From: Omphiscola glabra
Taxonomy: Eukaryota; Mollusca; Gastropoda; Lymnaeidae
Length of the DNA: 64,000 bases
NCBI GenBank assembly: GCA_964017045.1
Contig: OZ024801.1
Span: 33,653,257-33,717,256 of the forward strand
Direction of reading: 5' to 3'
Part shown: positions 44,101 to 55,202 of the stretch, in pieces
Position numbering within the stretch: the stretch's first letter is position 1
Layout: every line of letters starts with the position of its first letter
The notes under the pieces: model-generated
What the model was told of the DNA's origin: nothing
What the model saw: the letters and a program-made list of their open reading frames with translations, nothing else
The model's database searches: none
Translations under genes and position numbers: made by a program

Positions 44101-44583
44101 GTTCATTGGTTGGTGTCAACCATTGTTTGTGTTTTTAAAAAAGGAAGGGAGAAAAATAACATTTTTATTATCCCAGCCTCCAACAGAATTTATTATTATA
44201 ATTTCGAATTTGTGAGTGAATACCCTTGTGAGGACTTTCATTATACACTAATTTTAAATGTCTTCGCTAGTTATCGTGCACCATTATAAATAATTATTCT
44301 TTTTATAGACATAAATTATAATGTTTCGTTTTGCATATGAAATTAAACGATATATCAAGAATTAGCATTGATATTCTTTTTTTATTAATAAGCTTGAGGA
44401 GAGGGTGGGGTGGGGTGAAATTGAGATAAAAAAAGAGAGTTTGTCGACAGATCAGACCAGTAGGGAGGTGGTGACTGGTGTGGCGCGAGTTGTACTATTT
44501 TTTTAAAAAGGTGTGTGTTTGTGGGCAGTGTGTCTGTGGGGGGGGGACCTGCATTGTATGTAATGGGTTTACAAATATTGGCT
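41176..44583. other. Gene-poor stretch
   Basis: No transposon with readable ends and no protein family found. G tracts of 19 bases lie at 42175-42193 and 42497-42515, and a poly-A run at 44045-44062. The GC-richer part 43300-43560 includes 'gatgacgtaataac', a CRE-like site, with no other promoter element. A lone 'gttgagaaccagtg' at 41577 resembles a SPIN end but has no partner. Confidence 0.5.
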
Positions 44584-44792
44584 AATTCAGATATACAGTA
44601 CCTCATCATTAGTATTAGGTTAGGGTGAGGGATAGATTTAGGGTTCAGGTTAGAGTGAGGGATAGATTTAGGGCTTAGGTCAGGGTGGGGGATAGATTTA
44701 GTGTTCATGTTAGGCATAGGGATAAATTTAGGGTTCAGGCAACAAAGATGGCGGCAATGGTTAAAAAAAACGCGGTACTGTATATCTGAATT
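44584..44792. mobile_element. 209-bp element with 19-bp perfect TIRs built around a 30-bp array
   Basis: aattcagatatacagtacc at 44584-44602 is the exact reverse complement of 44774-44792. Similarity continues outward imperfectly ('aatattgg'/'ccaatatt'). Between them, a 30-bp unit with gggatagatttagggttcag recurs at 44631, 44661, 44691 and 44721. The unit contains ttaggg but is not a telomere array. No target duplication was assigned, and the superfamily is unknown. Confidence 0.75.
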
Positions 44793-44880
44793 TACCCCAA
44801 TATAATATTTACGTGACGATGCGCTGCACAGCGTAAGGCTTAGTTTAAATATCATCTTACGAAAAATCGGCTCAATGGCG

Positions 44881-45027
44881 GCATTGGTACCACTACCTTA
44901 CCCCCAAGACGCATTGGTACCACCACCTTACCCCCAAAACGCATTGGTACCACCACCTTACCCCCAAGACGCATTGGTACCACCACCTTACCCCCAAGAC
45001 GCATTGGTACCACCACCTTACCCCCAA
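44881..45027. repeat. 30-bp minisatellite, 5 copies
   Basis: The unit contains gcattggtaccaccacctta and ends with a run of five C. The first copy has one variant base. Confidence 0.96.
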
Positions 45028-45066
45028 TTCTGCGTTTAATTGTTCACTGCCGTTGGCTTTATCCTC

Positions 45067-45913
45067 TACTAGCCGATATACCCGGCGTGGCCCGGGATTG
45101 CATTAGGACCCCGATCCCGGTGGCCTACAGATCCCGTTAGGATACTGTTCTCTGTAGGATTCCGTTCCATCTAGGGACCCTTCTTTCTAATGTTATCCCA
45201 TTTCCCGATAAAATCGATTGATAAATTCCATAGATATAGCATTTTAAGAATATCGAACTTTCTGGAGAATATCAGATTGGATATTCTTAGTTTTACATCC
45301 ACCGATATTTCTGTACGGACAGTGAAGTGTATTGCTACCACCCTTGGCCTATATCCATCAATTGACATAGAAAATATAGTGTTGTCTAAGCCTATCGATA
45401 TTTATATAGCTCATATAAGGAAAAATGAAATGGGGCCCCGGCCCCAGAAGAATGGATATTATGAGTTCAGTACCCTTCGGTATTTGAATATGGATAATCA
45501 AGTGTACGTGTACTAAGTTTGATCGATATCCATCCATTCACGTAAAAGTATTTGTTTGTAATTTTTTATATAGCTCATATAAGAAAAAAACGAATTCGGG
45601 GCCCCCGGCCCCACACGAAATGTTATTAAAAGTTCTCAACCCCTTAAGAGTTCCTTCTGGATAATGATGGATATATGTGCCAAGTTTGGTCAAGATACAT
45701 CAATCCGTGTAAAAGCCTTTGTGGAACAGACAAAAAACCCACAAACAAATTTTCACTTTTATATATATACTAGCCGATATACCCGGCGTGGCCCGGGATT
45801 GCATTAGGACCCCGATCCCGGTGACCTACAGATCCCGTTAGGATACTGTTCTCTGTGGGATCCCGTTCCATCTAGGGTTCCTCCTTTCCAATGTTATCCC
45901 ATTTCCCGATAGG
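45067..45913. repeat. Retroelement-like unit in head-to-tail partial tandem
   Basis: A block starting ctagccgatatacccggcgt at 45070 recurs at 45773, about 704 bp later, for about 140 bp. The first unit ends 'ccaagtttggtcaagata', 'cagacaaaaaacccacaaac', then a TA run, a 3' end commonly seen on non-LTR or Penelope-like retroelements in invertebrates. Within the unit, 'tatatagctcatataagraa' followed by 'ggggcccc.ggcccca' occurs twice (45410 and 45571). Direct tandem joining is typical of Penelope-like elements, but I cannot confirm the clade. No intact protein remains. Confidence 0.6.
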
Positions 45914-46117
45914 ATCCCGATTTGATATGATAAGTGCAATAACGATAGAATCTATGGCTAATGTTAAAAAAAGATTGGGGAGAGGAGAAAAAAAAAAGGG
46001 GGGGGGGGTGTGCTTAGTGCTGAAATGGAATGGGGTAACCATTAAGGATTATGTAAGGAAATAGAAGAAAAAGGTATGTGGAAGTTTCAAATAGAAAGAC
46101 AGGACGATAAAAGAAGA
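45914..46117. other. No gene recognised
   Basis: Unassigned sequence linking the tandem unit to the hammerhead-like motif. A G tract lies at 45999-46007. Confidence 0.4.
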
Positions 46118-46143
46118 ACGTTTCGGCTAAGAGCCTTCCACAG
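46118..46143 (-). ncRNA. Hammerhead-ribozyme-like motif, copy 2 (degenerate)
   Basis: On the minus strand: ctgtggaaggctcttagccg then aaacgt. Stem II (ggct/agcc) is good and the GAAAC block is intact, but the first core block reads CUGUGGA instead of CUGANGA. Downstream on the minus strand, 'atcgtc' offers a cleavage-like GUC. Stem I pairing is poor. It lies 200 bp from the tandem retroelement-like repeat, which fits the known link of hammerheads with Penelope-like elements, but activity is unlikely. Confidence 0.3.
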
Positions 46144-46650
46144 CAGACAGGAAACTATTTTAAAAAAATAACAAGAAAAGTTTTTAAAAACTTAACTGGT
46201 CGCCATTAATGTTATATCGCTCTTCTTTTAGTGTCCTAAAAGGCTAACTGACCCACTTCCCGTCATTTTATCGAGATGAAATTATGCACATAGACTTGTA
46301 ATTCAAAGGATAGTGACCACCCCCCCCCCCCCCTTTTTTTTTTTCTTTTTTAAAGCGATACTTTTTTTTATCAAAACGTGTCCTCTCAACATCTTTTACA
46401 ATTTTAAAATTACCTTGAAAATTTGTGTAATTGTTTTTGATAGAGCTCCTTTTTGTGTTAAATCTTTGGCAACGTAACTAACGATATGAAGCGTTTCAAT
46501 ATGCCTTTCAATATTCATATGAAGAATATGAAAAGGGCCCATATTTTATGTTATGAAATGTTACGGCATCCTTTGGACGGGGCTGAAACCGGGACCCTTA
46601 TCATTGGCTACAGGATTTTGATAGGGTGAAAAATTAAACAGCAACATTTG
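46144..46650. other. No gene recognised
   Basis: AT-rich with a 15-base C tract at 46320-46334. Confidence 0.5.
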
Positions 46651-46794
46651 GAAGAGACCCTCCACCAGGTGGAAGAGACCCTCCACCAGGTGGAAGAGAC
46701 CATCCACCAGGTGGAAGAGACCATCCACCAGGTGGAAGAGACCCTCCACCCGGTGGAAGAGATCCTCCACCAGGTGGAAGAGACCCTCCACCCG
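46651..46794. repeat. 21-bp minisatellite, 7 copies, palindromic core
   Basis: The unit is gaagagaccctccaccaggt plus g. The ccaccaggtgg core is a near-palindrome in every unit. Units 3 and 4 read catccacc, and unit 5 and the end read caccc. The seven-codon period gives a spurious FHLVEGL repeat peptide on the minus strand. Confidence 0.95.
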
Positions 46795-46850
46795 AGCCAA
46801 TCAAATTATGTTCGGCTTTTCTAGCTTGGGTGTTTCTTTGATGCTTTTGG

Positions 46851-46973
46851 TAAGTGAAAAAATTACATGATAAGTGAAAAAATTACATGATAAGTGAAAA
46901 AAATTACATGATAAGTGAACAAATTACATGATAAGTGAAAAAATTACATGATAAGTGAACAAATTACATGATA
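46851..46973. repeat. 20-bp minisatellite, 6 copies
   Basis: The unit is taagtgaaaaaattacatga. Copy 3 has one extra A, and copies 4 and 6 have c for a. Confidence 0.95.
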
Positions 46974-46996
46974 TGTTATAGTACTTGGCTCTAACA

Positions 46997-48200
46997 GGGT
47001 CTCTCCTTCATATTACACTATTTAAAAATGGGATCTCTCCTTCATATTACACTATTTAAAAATGGGATCTCTCCTTCATATTACACTATTTACCAATGGG
47101 ATCTCTCCTTCATACTTACACTATTTATAAATTGGATCTCTCCTTCATATTACACTATTTAACAATGGGATCTCTCCTTCATATTACACTATTTAACAAT
47201 GGGATCTCTCCTTCATATTACACTATTTAACCATGGGATCTCTCATTCATATTACACTATTTAACCATGGGATCTCTCATTCATATTACACTATTTAACA
47301 ATGGGATCTCTCCTTCATAATTACACTATTTAAGAAGGGGATCTCTCCTTCATATTACACTATTTAACAATGGGATCTCTCCTTCATAATTACACTATTT
47401 AAGAAGGGGATCTCTCCTTCATATTACACTATTTAACAATGGGATCTCTCCTTCATAATTACACTATTGTACAATGGGATCTCTCCTTCATATTACACTA
47501 TTTAAAAATGGGATCTCTCCTTCATATTACACTATTTAAAAATGGGATCTCTCCTTCATATTACACTATTTAACAATGGGATCTCTCATTCATATTACAC
47601 TATTTAACAATGGAATCTCTCCTTCATAATTACAATATTTAACAAGGGGATCTCTCCTTCATATTACACTATTTAACAATGGGATCTCTCCTTCATAATT
47701 ACACTATTGTACAATGGGATCTCTCCTTCATATTACACTATTTACCAATGGGATCTCTCCTTCATACTTACATTATTTATAAATTGGATCTCTCCTTCAT
47801 ATTACACTATTTAACAATGTGATCTCTCCTTCATATTACACTATTTACCAATGGGATCTCTCCTTCATACTTACATTATTTATAAATTGGATCTCTCCTT
47901 CATATTACACTATTTACCAATGGGATCTCTCCTTCATACTTACATTATTTATAAATTGGATCTCTCCTTCATATTACACTATTTACCAATGGGATCTCTC
48001 CTTCATACTTACATTATTTATAAATTGGATCTCTCCTTCATATTACACTATTTACCAATGGGATCTCTCCTTCATACTTACATTATTTATAAATTGGATC
48101 TCTCCTTCATATTACACTATTTACCAATGGGATCTCTCCTTCATACTTACATTATTTATAAATTGGATCTCTCCTTCATATTACAATATTTAACAATGGG
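46997..48200. repeat. 1.2-kb satellite of 33-36-bp units with higher-order structure
   Basis: About 35 units of gggatctctccttcatatta then cactatttaacaat. The left part is mostly monomeric, and the middle has a dimer alternating 'aagaagggg' and 'aacaatggg' units. From about 47730 to 48180 a roughly 70-bp dimer ('ttaccaatggg..cttacattatttataaattgg') is repeated six times almost unchanged. A short diverged tail with 'gtctatcaatcgta' continues to about 48300. Confidence 0.97.
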
Positions 48201-48540
48201 GTCATTCATTCATATTACAAATTCAACAATCGAGTCTATCAATCGTAGTACAAATAAAATCTTTAACAATTGAGTCTATCAGTCGTATTAAAATATTCAA
48301 CAAAGGGGTCATCCATTCGATGTACAGTATTAAATGTAACATGTAATATTTACTACAAGAGTTAGACGTGACATTCCCTGAAATGTTATTATATCGTGGG
48401 GGGGGGGGGGGGGGGGGGGTTTTGCTGCGCTCAAGCAGCCTGAAAGAAACATTATAGCAGAAGATGACAAGACGCCATTTTCTTATGACGCTTTGGCACC
48501 AGTATAATGCATGTACAATCATCAGCATCATCATCATGTC
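48201..48540. other. Diverged satellite tail and a 22-base G tract
   Basis: The G run is at 48398-48419. No gene can be supported. Confidence 0.6.
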
Positions 48541-48735
48541 ACTTAGTCCTTGGACCGTTGGGGCACCGCAGATGACACGAAAACTATCCTTCTCCATTCC
48601 TCTCTGTCTTCTGCACTACGCACAGCATCGCCCAGTTTTAGTCACGTCCACTCTTTGATGTCCTTTTCTCTGTCTTCCTCTTCTCCTCCCGCCTCCCGTT
48701 GTGCCCTGCGTGATCTCTACCGAAATTGGTTGCCG
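48541..48735 (-). pseudogene. C-terminal end of a second dead LINE reverse transcriptase
   Basis: On the minus strand one frame encodes GGGRRRGRQRK at its upstream side. After a frameshift (about 48680-48660) it reads DIKEWT, a stop, then LGDAVRSAEDREEWRRIVF and SSAVPQRSKD to a stop at 48545. The order GRRRRGRQRKRW..I.EW, then A.DRE.WRR, then S.V.PQRS is the familiar last segment of invertebrate non-LTR retrotransposon polymerases, after the reverse-transcriptase domain. At least one frameshift and one stop prove it is dead. Only about 65 residues survive. Clade not resolved. The 39-bp array starts 7 bp beyond. Confidence 0.8.
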
Positions 48736-48741
48736 AGTTGA

Positions 48742-49014
48742 ATGAGACTGCTACACTTTATGTACCATGGCAGTAACGTAATGAGACTGCTACACTTTAT
48801 GTACCATGGCAGTAACGTAATGAGACTGCTACACTTTATGTACCATGGCAGTAACGTAATGAGACTGCTACACTTTATGTACCATGGCAGTAACGTAATG
48901 AGACTGCTACACTTTATGTACCATGGCAGTAACGTAATGAGACTGCTACACTTTATGTACCATGGCAGTAACGTAATGAGACTGCTACACTTTATGTACC
49001 ATGGCAGTAACGTA
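48742..49014. repeat. 39-bp minisatellite, 7 identical copies
   Basis: The unit contains atgagactgctacactttat and gtaccatggcagtaacgta. Seven units with no difference occupy exactly 273 bp. Each unit is 13 codons and includes an ATG, so the resulting 163-codon frame is an artefact. Confidence 0.98.
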
Positions 49015-51075
49015 AATAGATATAGATTTGTTAAGGATTGTTATAGCCCTCCCCCCACACCCCCTCCCCCCCACCCCCTCCCCCCACACCCCCTCCCCCA
49101 CACCGCCTCCCCTACCCGTGTCTTATTTGACGAGGCTTTAAATTGTGTGTATGTGTTTTGTTTTTTGAACATGCAGAAATACATTGTTGAGACCTTCTTC
49201 TTCATTGCCGCCTTCGCTCGTCATGGTGTATAGATCAGCCGCTAATTCTTTCAACTTCTCTCTTCCTCGGCTATTCTTTCCATTATAGCTAATTACACCT
49301 CTGGCTGTCTCTATTTCCCCCCCTCTCTTTTATTTCTCTCATTCTCTCGGCATCCCTCTCGCTCTTTCTCTCTCTCTCTCAGTCGAGGTTCCTTCACCGC
49401 GTTTTCAGCTACTTTCGTTTCTTTCTGTTGATTGCCCTGTCTCTATATTCCACGACTTAGACTGCCCTTGGTGTCTAACACTAAAACAATACTTTAAATA
49501 TTTGATTTTGGTTCCCTGGTTGCAGTGAAGAGCTACGGTAATCAAATGATAGTTACACCCCCCCCAAAAAAAAAACCCTCAAACCCCACCACCTCATCCC
49601 CACTCACACACCTGATTAACGGTTTCAAAAACGCCAAACTATTTACACAACACGTGTAACCTAAGTCACGTGTATTAACTCTGTGATGGACACTTTAAAA
49701 ACGCTATTTGCAGAAGACATTACACCGTTAAGCATGTTTGACAGTTCCGCTGTCCCCACTCGATAACCCGATGTCTTGGTTAGTGAAGGGCCCGTTGTAT
49801 TCGTTAGAGCTCCGTTACAAAAGGTGTTTACAGCAAGACATTCTAATCCGCTCATCGCCTTCGGTCTGGTTGGGGGGGGGGGCGGGGGCCGGGGACACCA
49901 TCTGAACAAGATGACTTCGAGAGTATTTGGACTGTTTGTCCACCCCACGACAAACCGACACGGCGCCATAACTCATGTGACGGGGGACTCAAGTCCGGTA
50001 ACCTCCATTCTAAAGGGGAGGTAAATCCCCAGACCACTTGAGCGACGGTATGGACACTCCATGTCGGTCCTCCACACCTGAGACACGATTAGGGATGTTT
50101 ACATGTGACAGGACACTAAGACACGGGGGAAGGGGGGAGATATTGACTTGTCGCAACGGACACGAAGACAATTGAAACGAATCTTCATCACGGGCTGAGC
50201 CTGTCCCGAGTTCTGTTAAAATCCGCACTTGAAAAACAACAACACAACATCTTAATCCTAATACTCTGCGCCATACAGAGCCTCTCATTGTCACTGTGTG
50301 GCCCATAATCCGTTCGCTCATCCAACATGCAGGTTTGAAAAACAAATAAACTGTCTGTGATTAGTCTGAAAAGTATTAATGACCAGGGTGAGATTCAGTT
50401 ACGATGACGAAGGCGTTCCAAAAACAAATAACGTTTACAAACATGAATTTGAAATGTTATTGTTAAGTCTAACAGGTGGATTCAGTCAACAGATGGAGGG
50501 GATTATAGGGGTACGATTCTAAGGCAAATCCGTTTCACAAACATGGATTTTAAAGGGTTAATTGTTACGTCCTTTAACTGTACTAACGACCAGGTATAGA
50601 TTGAGACGATGTAGTGTGTTGTAAGGGTACGAGGTTAAGAATGGTCAAGAGAAATCCGTTCACAAACATGCATGTTATTGTAAGGTGTATCATTCACAGT
50701 TTTATAACTAATAGGTGTTGGTACGTTTTAAGTACTTCTTCCCCGGCGCCTACCAGCAAAGATGGACGCTATTCTAAACTGAGCTTTGCTTCAATAGCAG
50801 ATTTAGCTAAACGATTTTTGGTTGTTCTGTTAGGTAAAGTATTTAATTTAGACCATTAATGGCGTCTAGAGTTGATATAAAATATCATTTAAGTCTAATG
50901 GTCGCTGTATGAAAGTCTGTCTTATTAAAATTAACCCTATTCTGTCAAGGTGTACTTTGAGAACTCGAAAAAACGCCTTGTTCAATACTTGGTTGAGCGA
51001 GCATCCCAGATCCATCTTAATGTAATATAATAGTTGTTATTTAGGGGGAGTTACCACACCCTTCTTCAACTTTAT
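49015..51075. other. No gene recognised
   Basis: C-rich low complexity at 49050-49115, CT-rich at 49315-49385, and a G tract at 49871-49880. Sequence at 49680-50340 is GC-richer, but its frames carry no known motif. Confidence 0.5.
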
Positions 51076-51345
51076 CAAATTGTTGGTCACTTCTCTCCAC
51101 TTCATCAAATTGTTGGTCACTTCTCTCCACTTCATCAAATTGTTGGTCACTTCTCTCCACTTCATCAAATTGTTGGTCACTTCTCTCCACTTCATCAAAT
51201 TGTTGGTCACTTCTCTCCACTTCATCAAATTGTTGGTCACTTCTCTCCACTTCATCAAATTGTTGGTCACTTCTCTCCACTTCATCAAATTGTTGGTCAC
51301 TTCTCTCCACTTCATCAAATTGTTGGTCACTTCTCTCCACTTCAT
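51076..51345. repeat. 30-bp minisatellite, 9 copies, essentially identical
   Basis: The unit contains caaattgttggtcacttctc and tccacttcat, and is repeated nine times. The 10-codon period leaves all six frames open except where a unit itself encodes a stop, so four overlapping long frames appear and none is real. Confidence 0.98.
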
Positions 51346-53039
51346 CAACTGAATCTTTCTTCAAGCCACCAGTGGTGCTGATCCTCTATGAGAAAGTCCA
51401 CTAAGGAGATCACTGCAAATCGTGGCCGAGCCGCCCCGGCAACTCGTGGAAGTCCTACAGGGAGCCCCCGCCATGACATCGGTTTCTGATCACGGGTTCG
51501 TTAGCGCCGTTTGACAAATCTGATCTTTGATCTCTTCCCTACTTCGTTAAATCCACCCAGTTGGCCACCACGGCCCCCAACGCCCATGATCCTATGGCCT
51601 TTATGTTCTTAACTCGACTTATTATTTGTAGTCTATACACAACGTTCGGATAATGAGCGCTTTTTATTTCAAATTGCGACACCAGGAGTTGTATAGTATC
51701 AATGAGACGGATATATCATGGGGCGCAAAGTAATGGGATCAAAGGTCAAAATTCACCTGCTAGCAAGTTTGTATAGGAGTGTGGACAACATCATTTTTTT
51801 TTTAAGGAACGAGATATTTGCAGTTCTAAATACGGGCAATGTAATATTATATATAAGAATGAGCTATGGGGACATAACGCTTAAAATCCGAAAATATTTT
51901 GATACGTTCGGACTCTTAAAAACAATCATAGTTATTTTCTATTATTTTACGGAAATCGAATAAATATACATGCGCAAAAAATATTATATTTCCGCTTTTA
52001 TTTTAGCAAAGGTTTAAGTATTAATATTATAAATTACAAATACATATAAAGAAACAACTAAGGAACTATCTTAAGGATTTTATATGAGTTTGAAAGTTAT
52101 GAAAAAAAAATAAATAGAAAAAATATGATCAAAGAAATACACAGTAATCACATTCATCAGTAAAACCTAAACATCAGTTGTTGTTAGTGCGTTATTTAGC
52201 GCGTTGTCAATCAGGCGAAATAAAATTATAATTAATTTGTTCTAAATAATCATGCAAATGACGTCATAGTGAGAATTGCCTATTTAGACAAAGCTAAAAG
52301 ATTTCTGATTTAATAAAAGAGCGTGACAAAACTGATAATGTACATTCCCCATCTTATAAGTAAAATTAATAAATAGCATTGATTGCTTTTTAAATTGCTA
52401 AACTTAAATACTAATTTAGCTTTGTATTTTTAACATTTAATAAGTTTGTACTTTTTATTAATTCCAAAAATAAACTTTGATGAAATTTATAAAGTAGTAA
52501 AAACTCTACAATTAAAAATAATTTTAATAAGAATATGTCGATTAAATTGGTGCAGCAAAACTAAATAGCCAAATATCATTTTTAATGCACTTATCACTGA
52601 TCTAGATAAGAATAAAGCATATTAAATTTAAAAAAAATCTTTTTGCGTATGTAAGGGGGCTACAATCCAGTGTATGATTTATTTATTTTTTTAAAACTCT
52701 GTGGGCGGGGAGTACACTATACATTCATTTTGCCAAATGCAGCACAAGATAAGCCTCGGAATAAATTTGATCAATAATTAACCTTCTTCGATACATTTAT
52801 ATCGATGGTAGGAAATAGAGTTCATGCATTTTTACTTGGATGACAATATCTTTCAATCCAATGACATTAAACTTATAAAAAAAAAAAGAAGCTATATTCT
52901 CATTTTACATATGAACATATGTTAACCAATTAAGAAAATCAGTGACTTAACAAAACATAAATATATTTACATAGTTATACCCATGGATATCAAAACCCTA
53001 TCACTTTACACAAGTGAAAATTTAATTTTAAAAATAGAT
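51346..53039. other. AT-rich desert
   Basis: Apart from a mixed patch at 51360-51620, the DNA is strongly AT-rich to 53040. No protein, RNA or transposon end was recognised. Confidence 0.6.
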
Positions 53040-53312
53040 ATTTTATTAGATAGAGAGATAGACAGAAACACACAGATAGATGATATATAGATAGAGGTGT
53101 AGATAAAAGATAGATAGACGGATGGATGGATGAAAGGATGGATGGATGGAAGGGTGTGTGGGTGAGAGGATGAATGGATGGATTGATAGATAGGTAGGTA
53201 GGTAGAAAGATAGGTAGGTAGGTAGGTTGGTAGGTAGATAAGTAGGTAGCTAGATATGTAGGTAGGTAGGTAGGGAGATAGGTAGATAGAAAGAAAGATG
53301 GGTAGATAGATA
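53040..53312. repeat. TAGA / GGTA / GGAT simple-repeat mosaic
   Basis: Imperfect tagataga, ggatggat and ggtaggta blocks. It is continuous in character with 53469-53620, and the miniature element at 53313 has inserted into it. Confidence 0.95.
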
Positions 53313-53462
53313 AAGACCTGTTTACTCTTACAATTTTGGCGTACAATGTACGATTTTGAAGTGTATACATTATATATACTGTGTTTTTTTACTATTAAGA
53401 TAATGTATTGAACGATTTTGTGATATTATACGATTTTAAGATTTTGAGGGTAAACAGGTCTG
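53313..53462. mobile_element. Miniature element with 6-bp target duplication, copy 2 (inverted)
   Basis: The 150-bp element has ends aagacctgttta and gtaaacaggtctg and is flanked by tagata at 53307-53312 and 53463-53468. Its sequence is the reverse complement of the copy at 7127-7284 at high identity, including 'ggcgtacaatgtacgatttt' and 'gtgtatacattata'. Because the target is itself a TAGA repeat, the 6-bp length is supported mainly by agreement with copy 1. Confidence 0.85.
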
Positions 53463-53468
53463 TAGATA

Positions 53469-54025
53469 GTAGCTGGATAGGTAGATAGTTAGATAGGTAG
53501 GTAGGTAGGTAGGTAGGTAGGTAGGTAGGTAGGTAGGTAGGCAGGCAGGCATGTGGATGGTAAATAGTTAGATAGGTAGATGATAGATAGATAGGCAGAT
53601 AGATAGATAAACAGACAGACAGACAAACAGACAGGCAGTCAGACAGACAGAGAGACAGAAGGAGAGACAGAAAGAGAGACAGTCAGAGAAACAAACAGAG
53701 AGACAGAGATACAGACAGAGAGACTGACAGACAGAGAGACAGACAGAGAGACAGAGACTGACAGTGAGACAGACTGAGAGACAGCTTGAGAGACAGACAG
53801 AGAGACATATAGACCGGCAGAGAAACAGAGAGACAGACAGAGAGAAAGAGAGACAGACAGGGCGACAGAGAGACAGACTGAGAGACATAGAGACAGACAG
53901 AGAGACAGGCAGAGAGACAGAGAGACAGACAGATAGAGAGACAGACAGATAGAGAGACAGACAGAATGACAGAGAGAAGACAGAGAGACAGACAACCATA
54001 GAGACAGACAGTCAGACAGACAGAT
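53469..54025. repeat. GGTA then GACA/GAGA simple repeats
   Basis: (ggta)n at 53495-53540, mixed gata at 53560-53610, then gacagaca and gagaca repeats to 54025. The Cys/Leu/Ser-rich minus-strand frames (up to 143 codons) come purely from the repeat. Confidence 0.96.
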
Positions 54026-54059
54026 CATCCTTGAATAATTGCAAAAAAGTTATCTTAAT

Positions 54060-54812
54060 TGGGTAAACTATATCTATACATATATAAGTATATCCCGTAT
54101 TAATCCAAAGTGCTGAAAATTTTGTGAATTGTAAAAAAAAATCAAAGGTTTCTGAATTATTACACACATTTTACAATATTCCGTTTTTGGACGGGGACCT
54201 AAATTCCCTTTTCCCCCCTTTTATGAGCTAAATATAATTTTCGTATGCGTTCCTATACCATTCATCCGATTGCGATAAAACTTTGGTAAGTTGTTGTGCG
54301 CACTAAAGGTTTCTGAATTAGCTTATCCATTTTGAAATATTCCTTTTCGGGCCGGAGCCCCAAATTATTTTTTTCTTATATGAGCTATACAAATATAATT
54401 TCAATCAGTGCAATTGCATGGGTGGCTAGAAATCAATCAAATACAAACGAAATTTCAGTTTGTGTGTGACATATATACAACCTTTTTAAAATTTTGCGTT
54501 TGTGGCCGGGGACCTTATTTTAAAAATAATAAATATTTGAGCTATCTAAATATAATTTAAAACAGAGCTACTGCGTGGATGGATCAATCGCTACAAGTGT
54601 GTGGACTAAATTTTGAAAATACATGCTTCTCACGTGGACAGCTATATGTTGCCAGCTCGTGCGTCAAAAAAAACGTATAATTTATTGGTGTACACAGCAG
54701 ACGGAAAAAACAATAAATATTTTCTATTAAAAAATTAATTTGAATCTTAATTAAAAAACAAACACTTTTTTCATTGAGTGACATGCAACGCATGCCGGGT
54801 TCTCGCTAGTAT
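54060..54812 (-). repeat. Retroelement-like 3' region, related to 45067-45913
   Basis: On the minus strand it begins 'atactagcgagaacccggca' and contains three copies of a module with 'atagctcatataag' or similar, then 'gg(c)tccccggcc'-like and 'cggaatattgtaaaat'-like phrases, about 160-180 bp apart (54495, 54340 and 54180 on the plus strand). It ends with 'gcaatcggatgaatgg' phrases. The module order matches the repeat at 45410-45640, so both belong to one superfamily. No open frame remains. Confidence 0.6.
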
Positions 54813-54980
54813 AAAAGAATAATTTAGAGAGACTAGGCTGGGCACTAAATGCTCAAAGTTTATAGTAGTTTTACAGTATGAATGTTGTATTAAGTAACTA
54901 GACGAGTTTTGGAACGTTTACAAACTAAACTGAGTTACCTAAACTAATTGTAAACGCATAAAACATTTTTTTTTAAAAAC

Positions 54981-55176
54981 TGATTGCAGAGTTGAATGAT
55001 CGCAGAGTTGAATGATCACAGAGTTGACTGATTGCAGAGCTGACTGATCAGAGAGTTGACTGATCGCAGAGTTGACTGATCACAGAGTTGACCGATCGCC
55101 GATCTGACTGATCGCAAAGTTGACTGATCACAGAGTTGACTGATCGCAGAGAGTATTGATCGCAGAGTTGATTGGC
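54981..55176. repeat. 16-bp minisatellite, about 12 copies
   Basis: The unit is gcagagttgactgatc with cacagagttgactgat variants. The first two units read gttgaatgat. Confidence 0.94.
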
Positions 55177-55202
55177 CATAAATTTGATGAACCCATTGGT
55201 AC

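Noticed and set aside
44620..44745. ttaggg-containing repeat as interstitial telomere
   Set aside because: Units are 30 bp with ttaggg only once each and they lie inside an inverted-repeat element.
47819..48273. 124- and 140-codon aromatic/hydrophobic repeat frames resembling membrane protein
   Set aside because: Dimeric satellite with a roughly 70-bp unit; both frames are open by chance of the unit.
48742..49233. 163-codon frame beginning with an ATG-containing 13-residue repeat
   Set aside because: Seven identical 39-bp units followed by C-rich low complexity.
51034..51381. Four overlapping frames across a 30-bp array
   Set aside because: Unit lacks stops in several frames on both strands; no coding evidence.
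53568..54028. 129-143-codon Cys/Leu/Ser-rich frames that look like secreted repeats
   Set aside because: Translation of GACA/GAGA simple repeats only.
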